A stretch of DNA of 64,000 nucleotides. Origin: Nicotiana tabacum (taxonomy: Eukaryota > Streptophyta > Magnoliopsida > Solanales > Solanaceae). Position 1 is the first letter of the stretch; each line of letters starts with the position of its first letter. The notes under the pieces were generated by a model that saw only the letters and a program-made list of their open reading frames with translations, was not told the DNA's origin and did no database searches. Made by a program: the position numbers and the translations under genes. This document shows, piece by piece, positions 1 to 9,908 of the stretch. Location of the stretch: NCBI RefSeq assembly GCF_000715075.1, contig NC_134082.1:194483948-194547947 (forward strand), read 5' to 3'.

Positions 1-249
1 AATTGAAATTTTCACTCTAAAAGAATCTGTTTTCCGATATATAATAGTGCACAACTACACATGGCTGATCTGAATCTGATGGCACATGCACAATTGAATA
101 AGTGAAAAGCAAAAGCTGAACAAGACAACAACTTCTTTACAATCTGCAGTTGCACGCCAGTATACTGTATATCATATTATACAATATTACAATCTGCATT
201 CTGCAAGCCAGTATTAGTATACAAGTGAAAAGCAAAAGCTGGCCAACTG

Positions 250-600
250 CACAATGCATATTACACAACTATATCAAACAACTTAAACACAGTTGACAGT
301 TCAATACTGCAATCAACTGCACATTACACAACTTAACACTTAACACAGTACACAATTGAATCTGTACACAACTACACAATACATTACACAACTTAACACT
401 TAACACAGTACACAGCCAAATCTGTACACAACTATACATTACACAACTTAATACTTAACACTTAAACACAGTGCAATAAAAACACAGTGTAACAAAAACA
501 GTCTTAACACTTAAACACAGTGCAACTGGCCAACTGCAACAGTCTTAACAGTCTTAACACTTAAACAGTTAAACATAGTGCAACAAAAACAGAGAGGGCA
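250..600. repeat. Degenerate tandem repeats (CTTAACACTTAACACAG type)
   Basis: Blocks such as ACAACTTAACACTTAACACAG and CACAGTGCAACAAAAACA recur with small changes, mixed with AATCTGCA and ACACAACTA motifs. The stretch is A/C-rich on this strand and has no open frame of interest. It probably replaces the deleted body of the hAT element. Confidence 0.6.
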
Positions 601-624
601 TCCCTCAACAAATAGTCTTAATTC

Positions 625-777
625 TTAAACATGAATTCCAGGAAGACGCGCAAGACAACGCTTAATATGCTTCCTTAAACCAATTGTTCCATTCCTCTTT
701 GGATTAACATTATATACTTGACCACAATATTTGCACTCTACTTTGCGAACTTCTCCGTTATCTTCTTTCACCACAAA
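625..777 (-). pseudogene. BED-type zinc finger remnant of a hAT transposase
   Basis: An open stretch of about 50 codons on the minus strand reads as a BED finger, the DNA-binding domain of hAT transposases. The metal ligands are visible: CKYCGQVYN gives C-x2-C, and LRKHIKRCLARLP gives H-x3-C (H, then IKR, then C). The segment between them (NVNPKRNGTIG) is typical of plant BED fingers. An in-frame stop bounds it upstream (778-780) and a TAA ends it (625-627). No catalytic domain follows at lower coordinates. It is a decayed exon, not a working gene. The family is clear; the full exon limits are not. Confidence 0.7.
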
Positions 778-839
778 TTATTCCTAAATAACGGAGCATT
801 GAGCAGGAGCACGGGGCATGATTGCATTCAGAACACCTA

Positions 840-1070
840 CACAACATGTAACAAGCATCTGCAGAACAAGCTATGTAACAAGCATCTGCAGAACACCTGA
901 ACAGCCAAACCATCTGCAGAACACCTGAACAGCCAAACATTTACACACTGCCAAGCTGCAATTGTAACTAAGATGCAGCAGCAACATCAGGAACACCTGA
1001 ATAGCCAATTGCACTGTGCCAATTATATTCACACACTGCCAATGCCAAGAACACCTGAACAACCAAACCA
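840..1070. repeat. Short tandem/dispersed repeat ACACCTGAACAGCCAAAC
   Basis: An 18-19 bp motif (ACACCTGAACAGCCAAAC and variants with AATAGCC or AACAACC) occurs at least four times, and CAAGCATCTGCAGAACA occurs twice just before it. The repeats lie inside the hAT element. The short open frames reading through them on both strands are by-products. Confidence 0.6.
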
Positions 1071-1984
1071 TAAACACAAATACACAACATTCAACAAGTT
1101 TGAGGTCTTGCAGCAGCTAAAAGATGCTAACAGTAACACAATATTGAGTCCATTAGCCCGCAGATTAACATATAGTCATATATCAGTCTGAATAAAATTG
1201 AAGATTCCACCAAGTCTAAAGAAGATTTTAACAAAATAGAAAGAGAAAACAAAATCTTTTTGTAATCATCTTAGTACAGTTTCTATCCAGTTAATATGAT
1301 CTATCCAAAATTAATCAGAGTACTATGTCCATTGCTAAAGAATAGAGAGCAGCAACAGCAGAAATTAGTACAGTTTCTATCCAGTTAGCTCTAGTAAGAT
1401 ACAATTACTACAGTTTGTGCAACGGGCTACATAAATTAGGTTCCAGAATCATTTTCCTGTATCAGTTACTTCAATCAATATCTATACACAACTGCCAACG
1501 TTTACTGCTAAAGAAATTTCACGAAACTACTATCTTCATTCCCTGTTCTACTGCTATACCTTATAGGATTCTCATATGTCAACCTACTTTATACCTAATC
1601 AAACACTTGATCCAAGAAAATGAGTTTCGAATATAAAATTAATCTTCGCTAAAGAACATCGCTAGAAATCTTCATCAAATTCATTTCCATCGCTAGAAAA
1701 TAGAAATCGCTAGAAAGTAGAAACATACCTTTGAAAATTGAAACTATCCCAAGTTCGCAACAGCAGCATCTTCGTTTGCCCGGAATTTGTGAGGAGTAAG
1801 GACTGAGGAGTGAGGAGTCGGAGCTCGAAAGTCGGAAATCGCCAGGAAGTCGGAAATCGCCAAATCGCCGCTCAACTGTATTGTAATCTAAATTGCTAAA
1901 TGCTAATGCCCTAACCACTAACCAGTAACCAGCTAACCTTTAGAGTTTAGGCTTGGGCTTGGGCATAAGAATTAAGATAGGCTT

Positions 1985-2068
1985 GGGCGTTTGGGGCTGG
2001 GGCGATGGGATGGGTGTTTGGGGCTGGGGTGATGGGATGGGTGTTTGGGGCTGGGGCGATGGGCTGGG
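1985..2068. repeat. 27-bp G-rich minisatellite, about three copies
   Basis: The unit contains TGTTTGGGGCTGGGG followed by (C/T)GATGGGATGGG and is repeated three times almost without change. The strand is very G-rich with several GGG/GGGG runs per unit, so quadruplex formation is possible. It sits just inside the hAT subterminal repeats. Confidence 0.8.
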
Positions 2069-2277
2069 CAGTAATAATTAAGAAAATGTCTTTTAAAAAT
2101 CGGATTTTCGGTATACCGAAATTTTAGAATTTTAATACCGAAGACCGTATCGAAATACCGAAATACCGAAATTGCAATACCGAATTGGACCGAAATACCG
2201 GAAAAAACCGAAACCGAAATACCGAATTAATTCGGTCCGGTTCGGAATTCGGTTTTTCGGATTTTATGCCCACCCCT

Positions 2278-4945
2278 AGCCCAGATAGTACCTGCAATCA
2301 GCAATTAAGTTAGAGAGGGCAAAATTTTCAGTATGAAGTGGTAATAAATATCTTTTGCATCCACCTCCACCTCAAGAGGTGTGATATTTCTTTCATATGC
2401 ATATCTCAAACCCTGCATCAAAGCATAAAGTTCTGAAAAAATGGCAGATTTACATGGAGCAGCTCCTGCAAAGCCCAAAATTCATTCAGCTTTAGAATTC
2501 CTAATGACTCCTCATATACCTGCCTTAATAAGTGAATAAGCCCCATTTGTATTAAGCTTGTAGAAATGTGCATTAGGAGGATTCCACTTGATGTCCTTGT
2601 GCAGTTTGGTTGTGCAATTAGTCTTATGTGAATAGGCTGTTAAAAAAGAATATTCAGTTGCTTGTTGAGTAACTGTTTTTAGATGGATACTATCCCTAAT
2701 CTTATTGTGAATATTTTTATTACGAGTAATCCAAATGTTCCATAAGCTAAGTGGTGAGTATGTGTTAGGGTTAATATTAAAAGGAAGGTGGAAGTTCCTA
2801 TAATTAATAAGATTACGAACCCAGGTATGTGTGCATGTGGAGTTCGTAATGTGACGAATAAGTTGCGCAACTCCTAAGTCATTCCAGAATCTGCTAGCAT
2901 TCTCACACTCCAGGAAGATGTGTTTAATTGATTCATCGTCCTTTTGACAATAAAAACAAGTAGCATCCGGAATGATGGTAGTTTTTTTTAAATAAAGCCC
3001 CGTTGGTAACCGGTGATGGCATAAGAGCCAAATAAAACTCTTAATTTTTGGATGGATAGGGAGCTTCCAAATCCATGAAAAGTTTGTTAATTCATTTGTA
3101 GGTTGTTGAGCTCCCAACTCAAGAATATTATACATAGAATGCACAGTGAAATTTCCCCTTTGCGTTAAACCCCAGTTAATGCAATCCCCATGATTTTTCA
3201 TTTGTGAAACATACGTAGCATTTATCATGCGAGTAATACTTTGTCCCAAATCAAAATTAATTAGTCCCATATTCCAACCTGTGGTTCTAAGTAGTTGAGA
3301 AATTGTTAAATTATTTTGGTCCAAAGTTAACGGTCTGTGAATCATCGAATGTAGTGTTGTGCCTGGCCGTAACCAAGGATCATTCCAAACACTAATATGC
3401 TTACCCTCTCCTATCCTCCGTTGAAGTCCTAATTGGCAATGCTGTCAGTCTTTCAAAACGTTATCCCATGTATGTGAATTATTAGTAACATTGCGTTTAT
3501 GGAGGTATTTGTTAATGAGAATCCTTGACCACATAGCTTGTGGTGATTGAAAAATTCGCCAAGCAAGGCCTGCTAATAAAGCCTTATTTTTTTGCTCTAA
3601 TTTTTGAATTCCCAGCCCCCCTTTATCTTTAGGGCTTGATACAATATTCCATTTAAGAAGATGCATTTTTTTCTTAATTGAGGTAGTACCCCAAAGAAAA
3701 TTCCGTTGGTATTGCTCCATTTTATTAAGAATATGCTTGGGAATTTGAATATACTGCATAATATGATTTGGAAGATTGTTCAGGGTAGATTTAATAAGCG
3801 TAGTGCGACCCGTCATTGTAAGTAAATTAGTTTTCCATCCGGCTAACCTATTCTTAAAATTATCTAAGAGGAATTGGAAGTCTTTATTTGTTGGCCGAGT
3901 CTGAAACATAGGAAAGCCTAAATATTTTCCAAACACAATCCCTTCCTTAATAGAGAAGGACTGAGTCACATAAGTTCGATGACTTTGTAAAGCATTTTTA
4001 GAGAAATAAACCTTAGACTTATCAAAGTTTATTTTTTGACCAGAAGCATTAGTGAAGTGATCTAGTACATCTATCATTGCGTGATAGCTTTTAGTAGATA
4101 TTTTTGAGAATAGAATAATGTCATCTGCAAATAAGAGATGTGATATTGACGGACCTTTCCTAGTTATACAAATAGGTTGTCATTGAAGGTAGTCAACTGA
4201 TAATGAGATGCTACGTGATAGCATTTTCATACACATTATAAAAAGATAAGGCAACAAAGGATCACCCTAACGAATTTCTCTAGTTGGAGTAAAGTAAGGT
4301 GTCCTAGTGCCATTGATCAGAATAGAGATAGATGATGTTGTGACACACGACATGATTAAACTAATCCAAGGTGGGGAAATATTAAAATATAAAAGAGTCC
4401 TCCGAATAAAAAACCATTCTAGTCCGTCGAACGCCTTTTCTAGGTCTAATTTTAACAGCATGTAGGACGATTTTCCTTTTGCATTTCTAAAGTAATTTAA
4501 AGCTTCTTATACTATAATAGCATTATCAGAAGCACGTTTTCCTTGTTGGAAACTCGTTTGGGTAGGTCCTATAATTGTATTAATGACAGGCTTTAACCTA
4601 TTAACAATGATCTTCGTAATCAGCTTATATAATGTATTACATAAACTTATAGGGCGATATTGTTGGATAGTGGTAGGGCTTTTCACCTTAGGAATAAGAC
4701 AAATAAATGTTTGATTTAATTCCCAGGATTGTCTTGGAAGCAAAGACATTTTGACAAAATAGAGTAACTTTATTGCTAACATCCAACCAAAATTTTTGAT
4801 AGAAAAATGGATGAAAACCATCCGGGCCAGATGCCTTGTAGGGTTTAAAACTAAAGAGAGCACACTTAACTTCCTTATGAACAAGAGGTGCACCCAAAAA
4901 TTGATGTTCATGATTTGAAAGCGCACAACTATTTAAGTAAAAAAT
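2278..4945 (-). mobile_element. 5'-truncated L1-type LINE fragment interrupted by hAT
   Basis: Minus-strand remnants of a plant L1 ORF2 run from the start of the RT domain (about 4,926) through the zf-RVT zinc finger to the RNase H domain (about 2,290). No ORF1 or endonuclease is present, so the copy is 5'-truncated near 4,945, the usual result of incomplete reverse transcription. The 3' end of the LINE is not in the window: its RNase H is cut at 2,278 by the hAT terminus. It is clearly related to the second LINE at 9,839-17,082. Confidence 0.85.
2285..4926 (-). pseudogene. LINE ORF2 remnant: reverse transcriptase, zf-RVT, RNase H
   Basis: Four broken segments form one ORF2. Positions 4,507-4,926 hold the RT fingers (motif KASGPDGFHP lies in a shifted frame at about 4,790-4,830; then QYRPISLCNTLYKLITKI). 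Positions 4,267-4,461 hold the palm (LLKLDLEKAFD and SILINGTRTPYF). The catalytic FADD box lies at 4,120-4,131. Positions 3,445-4,077 hold the thumb (GQKINFDKSK, KYLGFPMF, GRTTLIKSTL). Positions 2,512-3,345 hold the zf-RVT finger (CFYCQKDDESIKHIFLEC) and the start of RNase H. The first RNase H acid appears changed to Asn (KLNTNGAY). RNase H continues to LIADCRYYLG, where the hAT cuts in. Stops and frameshifts separate every segment, so it is dead. Confidence 0.88.
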
Positions 4946-5149
4946 GAACTCATGTTACAATTATATAATTATGCCTCATAAATTACTAAACAGTTTAACC
5001 AGCTAACCGTCGCGACTAATAAGCCTCTGACTTTCATTTCAAGAATTCATGTTTGTCTTTTGTGATTTATTTCCTGTTGACCATGAAATTTCAAATTGAA
5101 ATTCAGAGCTTCTGAGATCAAAAGTATTTTTTTCGAAATTTTTAAAAAT
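4946..5149. other. AT-rich spacer, nothing recognised
   Basis: This is the flank of the truncated LINE. I see no ORF, repeat or motif I can support. Confidence 0.4.
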
Positions 5150-6592
5150 TTAAGCTGTTTGGCCAAAATAAAGAAATACTTTTGACCAACAACAAAAGCA
5201 GTTTTTTTGCTTTTGAGAAGAAGCAGAAAATTCTAGCTTCTTCCAAGAAGCAGAAGCAGAAGCAGAAAATTAATTTATTCAAAACAAAACTATCATCACC
5301 TTAAAATTTATATTTTTCAAATTATCCATTACTAATTTATGTTTTTTTCATATTTGTTTTTTATTTTTATTATTCTCTTAAATTTAAAGATATCATATAC
5401 ATGAATCATATTGTAACTTTCGAAATTTTTTATTGACTTTTCTTGTTTTTTATTTTTTTGGGTGTAATGACTTGTAACTTTTCAAATTATCTTCTTCTTT
5501 CTTCACACTAAAGCAAATTATCTACCTCCTTCTTTGGATTATCAATTCTTTTCCTACAAATAATCATTTATAATTTCTTCTGTTATATGCTATTAGTTCT
5601 CGAATCTTTAAAACAGTTATCAAATCTAATTTGTGAAAATTACCTACAAATAGATAATAAATTTACAATTTCATCACATAATCTATCTATATATTATTAA
5701 AAGATGAAGAAAAAATATCCACATTAATCTAAGTGGAAGTCTCACAATAGACCGCTAGGCAATTATGACAAAGTTGGTTAGGCAAGGTAATAATTAGTTT
5801 TTAATTTAATTTTTTTTTAAAAAAAATTATACATTATGTGTTGCTAATAATTAGTTACTCTTTAAAATTATTTTTATTTTACGCTCAATTCCATATTTCA
5901 AGTTTGTCACCCAGAATCATCTAGTTACAACTACCATGGCTATACATAATTTCATCCGGCGATATTCTTCTACCGATAAGTAATTCAACTACATCATGCT
6001 ATGAAGACACTACTGCAAAGATTGAGGGAGGAGATGGATCTTCTGATATTCCTTTAGAAATTCAAGGCAAATCTTCTACTAATATGGAGACGTTATGTGG
6101 TAGAAGCAGAGATGAAATTGTTGAAAAATATTATCATATGTGAGTGACTTTACTTATTATTTCATGGTGGATTACCAGTATATAGTAATTTGTGGAATAG
6201 TCTTCTAATTCATGAGAAATGACGTATTTTGATTATTCAAATCATTGTGTAACAATAAATAATTATACTAGATAATATTATATACTTTGGTATAACCATA
6301 TGTGTAAAATTGAGTTAAATCTTTATTATGTTTGTTTACTTTATATTTTATATTTTAATCAAATAAAATAAAAATAATGAAAGTCTCTTACAATAAATAA
6401 TTAAGTTCATTTTTCTCTTTAAAATAATTATAAGATCTTTATACTATCCTTTTTGGTAATTTGACACTCAAAAGCACTTTTTAGAAAGTTGATCAAAAAC
6501 AATTTGTTTAACAAATGTTACAAAAAGTATTTTTGGAAAAAATACTTTTTAAAATAAGCAAATTTTGGCAGCTTGGCCAAACGGGCTCTCAA
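5150..6592. mobile_element. MITE/foldback-like element with GTTTGGCCAA ends
   Basis: The left side starts near GCTGTTTGGCCAAAATA (about 5,154) and the right side ends near GCTTGGCCAAACGGGCTC (about 6,592). Read inward, both begin GTTTGGCCAA and continue with matching pieces: AAAATA, TACTTTT, and an AAGTGCTTTTGAG or GCTTTTGAGAAG block. Such ends are common in Solanaceae MITEs (established in general; family not identified). The inverted repeats are imperfect, the duplication is not clear, and TTTGGCCAAA is itself palindromic, so the limits are approximate. The interior holds no transposase. Confidence 0.4.
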
Positions 6593-7013
6593 TCTCAACC
6601 TGACAGGAGGTTTTTGCTTTTATCACCGCAAATACTACTCCTAATTAGCTGTGAACTTATCTGGGAAGAAACAATAATGCATATAAAACTCTTAATATAT
6701 CAAAAGGAAAAGGCGAAACTATTAATGGATATGATATTACACAGGAAAATGGTAGCGTTACATACTTACACAATGTGATAAAAATTTCTCAGATGGAGCA
6801 AAATCAATGTAAACCGCTATTATGTAAATTTGTTCAAACTTGTAAATTGCAGGCGTAAAAATTTATACTACTGTTTTTTTTTTCCTTACATAACTTACTA
6901 GTACTATGTTTTTGCAAAATTATCTCTTTGCATATGGTCGAGAATATTCGGTACACAAGGGCTAAGTATGACAAATACGATTAAGAAATCGATACTGAAC
7001 ATTCGGTTTAAAC
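6593..7013. other. AT-rich spacer, nothing recognised
   Basis: Unannotated DNA between the MITE-like element and the SINE. No supported gene or repeat. Confidence 0.35.
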
Positions 7014-7031
7014 CAAATATCCAATTGAGCA
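7014..7031. repeat. Target-site duplication of the SINE, left copy (18 bp)
   Basis: CAAATATCCAATTGAGCA is identical to positions 7,217-7,234 on the other side of the SINE. Confidence 0.95.
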
Positions 7032-7216
7032 GCACCACCAACAACAACAACCCAGTATAATCCCACTTAGTGGGGTCTGGGTAGAGAGACTGTTTCCAAA
7101 TAGACCCTCGGCATCCTTCCCTCCAAGAACTTCCCACCTTGCTCTTGGGTAGACTCGAACTCACAAGCTCTTGGTTGGAAGTGGAAGTTGCTTACCATCA
7201 GAACAACCCCTCTTGT
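7032..7216 (-). mobile_element. Solanaceae TS/SolS-type SINE, complete
   Basis: The body is 185 bp. On the minus strand it starts GACAAGAGGGGTTGTTCTGA and carries a pol III A-box-like TGGTAAGCAAC and a B-box-like GAGTTCGAGTC, as expected for a tRNA-derived SINE. It ends with TTG repeats (GTTGTTGTTGTTG), the typical tail of the tobacco TS family. The inner segment on the plus strand (AATCCCACTTAGTGGGGTCT and AGACCCTCGGC) matches what I know of Solanaceae SINEs. It is flanked by a perfect 18-bp duplication, so this is a full retroposed copy. Short reading frames crossing it are not genes. Confidence 0.92.
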
Positions 7217-7234
7217 CAAATATCCAATTGAGCA
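7217..7234. repeat. Target-site duplication of the SINE, right copy (18 bp)
   Basis: Identical to 7,014-7,031. Confidence 0.95.
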
Positions 7235-7639
7235 AAATATAGCAAATCAAACCTTAAGGTTTCCATAGTCTAACGTTAAGGCACGACTGCGCGAGCATAA
7301 TATAGTATCAAACTTCACGTCTGTAGCGGAGTCAGTAATATATGTAAGTTGTCAAAATTACTGGAATGTCATAGTTGAGACTTAGAAATTATAACTTAAA
7401 GTAACTTTTGACCCATCCTTACTACATTAAGATCTTTTCCTATGTCAAGGGGATGCAACAATTTATATATTATCAAAAAATTATTTTTACCCTATTTACA
7501 CATTAAGTAAAAAAATAAAGAAGCGACATAACTCACACAAAAACCATCGGTAGAGCTAGAAGAGTAAGGCCCAATGGCCCATGGCTCTTACATCTTGAGA
7601 TAAATATAAAGTTTAGTTTACAAACCTTCATCCCTCTTT

Positions 7640-9240
7640 CCCAGCAAGCAGCAACCTGCACTCAGCTCTTATTCCCATGATAGAATTCACTCTTTAGCTA
7701 AACAATGTAAGGTATAGTTTATAATATGTAATCATTGAGATTCAGTACAATAAAGTCAAATTAAGATACATTAATTTACACGAATCAAGCTTTATTACCC
7801 CCCGGCCCCTTGAATTAAGGTTACTGACCCCTTCTTCTGAAAATTGCTTTCTTCCAACTTTGTCGGTCTTTGGGGTCTGTGTAAATATTGGAAACAATCC
7901 CTAAATGTGCCGCTAGAAAATTGTAACTACACCTTTAAATTTTATTAGTAGTTATTTTTTACTTGAAGAAGCATATTTTATTTGCCAGCTTGTCCCAAGT
8001 CTTTTTTTCACCCAAGCTAATGTTACTCTCTGTTTATTAGAATAAGCAAGTGGGGATGTTCCATTTGGTTTCCTGCTAATTTAACTGTAATAGTATATAG
8101 TAATTTATTTAAGGCATTAAAAATAAATACGAGAAATCCTGTCACGTTGGAGTGAGCAAGCAACTTGAATAATGTCATAAGAAATTTACGTGACAGAGAA
8201 AATACTTCCAATTTTCAAAAAAGATAAAACACCACGACAGTGAGCTTACAGGTTACAGGCATGAGGCTAAAAAGCTTAAGATGCAAGATCCAATCAATGT
8301 TGAGGAAATTGTTAATAGAGATCTATTTGTGCTTTAAATTTTCTGCGAGAAGAAAAAGTTTAGTGAATTCTTAAAATGAGATAGCATTGATTTTGATAAA
8401 ATTTTAATGCTTTTATTTACTTTGCTGATTATTAACATTGGAAATATATTCAAACTATTCCTAGACTCTGCAACTTTGAAAAGAAGAATTCAATTCCTTC
8501 TTGATATGTGAAAAAAAATCAAATATTATGGACCACAAAAAAAACTAAAAAATCACTTAAATTAGACCGGAGGGAGTATCATTTAACTTTTCTGCCGTCA
8601 TGATTGATGAGCTCCTCAAAATTTTAGATTGAGGAATCATGTGGATTTAAAATGTTAAGTTAATGGAGGTAAAAAATCGCTGCACTTATTATTATTCCTT
8701 TGCAGCAATGGGTAATAAAAAAAATGAAAAGAATGTATCCCACCCAGCAAACAGCACCTCTCAGCTCCTTCTTCCTGAAATTGAATTAACTACGATTTAG
8801 TTCAAATAAATGCAACGTAAAGCCTATACATGGAATTATTGAGATCCACAACAGTAAAGTCAAATGATTACTTTAAGTAGAACAATGTTTTATTAGGCCC
8901 TTAACTTAAGGTTATATTGCCCCATTCACCTAAGTGATGTTTATTCTTTTGTTAACAAGGAGAAGCAGTTAACACATAAACAGAATCCAGATTGTCAAAT
9001 CGAAGAAGTTTTTTAATACGGCCATTCAAAAGGAGCCATATTTCAATTTCAATATTAAAAGCACCTTAGACGACCCCACTTTTTTATTTTCTGCCAGCAA
9101 AAGCAGTTCGTTGGCAGCATGGATACCCTCTCACTAGATCTCATTAAATTGCATGCTTATACGTACTTGCTGCTCTCTCTAGATATGTGTGCTATTGGAA
9201 TCAATCCCTAAATTACTCACTTCAAAATTTTAAACATTGA
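7640..9240 (+). repeat. Old diverged direct duplication in the former XTH upstream region
   Basis: Copy 1 is about 7,640-7,975 and copy 2 about 8,735-9,240. Matching landmarks come in the same order: CCCAGCAAGCAGCA and CCCAGCAAACAGCA with CAGCTC following; ATTGAGATTCAGTACAATAA and ATTGAGATCCACAACAGTAA, both followed by AGTCAAAT; TTTATTACCCC and TTTATTAGGCCC followed by (G/C)TTAAGGTTA; and TTGGAAACAATCCCTAAAT and TTGGAATCAATCCCTAAAT. Many substitutions and indels separate them. No coding potential is apparent. The remaining bases from 7,235 to 9,827 are AT-rich and otherwise unassigned. Confidence 0.65.
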
Positions 9241-9827
9241 GTAGAGTATTCCTCATTGCTCTTAAATATTTACTATATAAGAAACATAAATATAGTAAAT
9301 TATTTTCCTTCTTTTTTCACTCAAGTTAGTTTCACTTATTGATTCGACATGTGCTTTACGAAAAGAGAAAAAAGTGAGATCTGGATTTTGGTATGATTAA
9401 TTAGTTTTGAGGAGATTATTTTCTAGAAGAAAAAATTATCTAGGTAAAATTATCTGTTTGTATTACGTTTTACGAAAATGTATTTGGAAAACAATTGTAG
9501 TACATTAATCTTTCTAGAACTACGACCATAGGCAAACTAAGGACTTAAAGTTGGGGATGTACTTTTGGATTCAACCAAAATCTATTTTGTATATTTATTA
9601 TTAATATATCACTATTTTCTAAAATATATACATGTATATATAAAATTTTAACCGAACTTTATGGGTACCGGGGTAACCCTATCGGTATAACATAGGTTCG
9701 CCACCCCACTATTTTTGGTTTCTAAAAGCCTTTTGGATTGATTTTCTTGGAAGAGTAGTCCATCTTTCGAAAACCATACATGATGATTCCCAACTTTTGA
9801 AATATTTTCTAGTACAAACAGGAAAAT

Positions 9828-9838
9828 AATCTCAAAAT
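9828..9838. repeat. Target-site duplication of the full-length LINE, left copy
   Basis: AATCTCAAAAT is repeated at 17,083-17,093 directly after the LINE poly(A) tract. Confidence 0.85.
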
Positions 9839-9908
9839 ATCAACAATTCCAATGGGTTAGAGAGAGAGAGAGTCCCATTTCTCTCTAACTTAACCTAAGT
9901 CTCTTCCT

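Larger units (their letters stand above)
1..2277 (-). mobile_element. hAT-type DNA transposon, one end, non-autonomous, runs off the window
   Basis: The right terminus lies at about 2,277. Read on the minus strand it starts with TAGGGGTGGGCATAAAATCC, followed by a dense run of ACCGAA-type subterminal repeats (2,100-2,277), as is usual for plant hAT ends. Minus-strand remnants of a transposase BED zinc finger lie inside (625-777). No hAT dimerisation/catalytic domain is visible; 1-600 is simple-sequence repeat instead, so the element looks internally deleted. The left terminus and the 8-bp target-site duplication would lie before base 1 and cannot be checked. It interrupts LINE coding sequence at 2,278. 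The hAT assignment is firm from terminus plus BED finger; the exact family is not known. Confidence 0.75.

Noticed and set aside
6904..7164. 86-codon minus-strand frame over the SINE
   Set aside because: It runs across the SINE and its flank; the SINE explains the sequence.
8560..8580. GACCGGAGGGAGTATC, like the end of a Stowaway MITE
   Set aside because: No matching inverted CTCCCTCCG end was found within the neighbouring bases, so it may be a worn end or chance.
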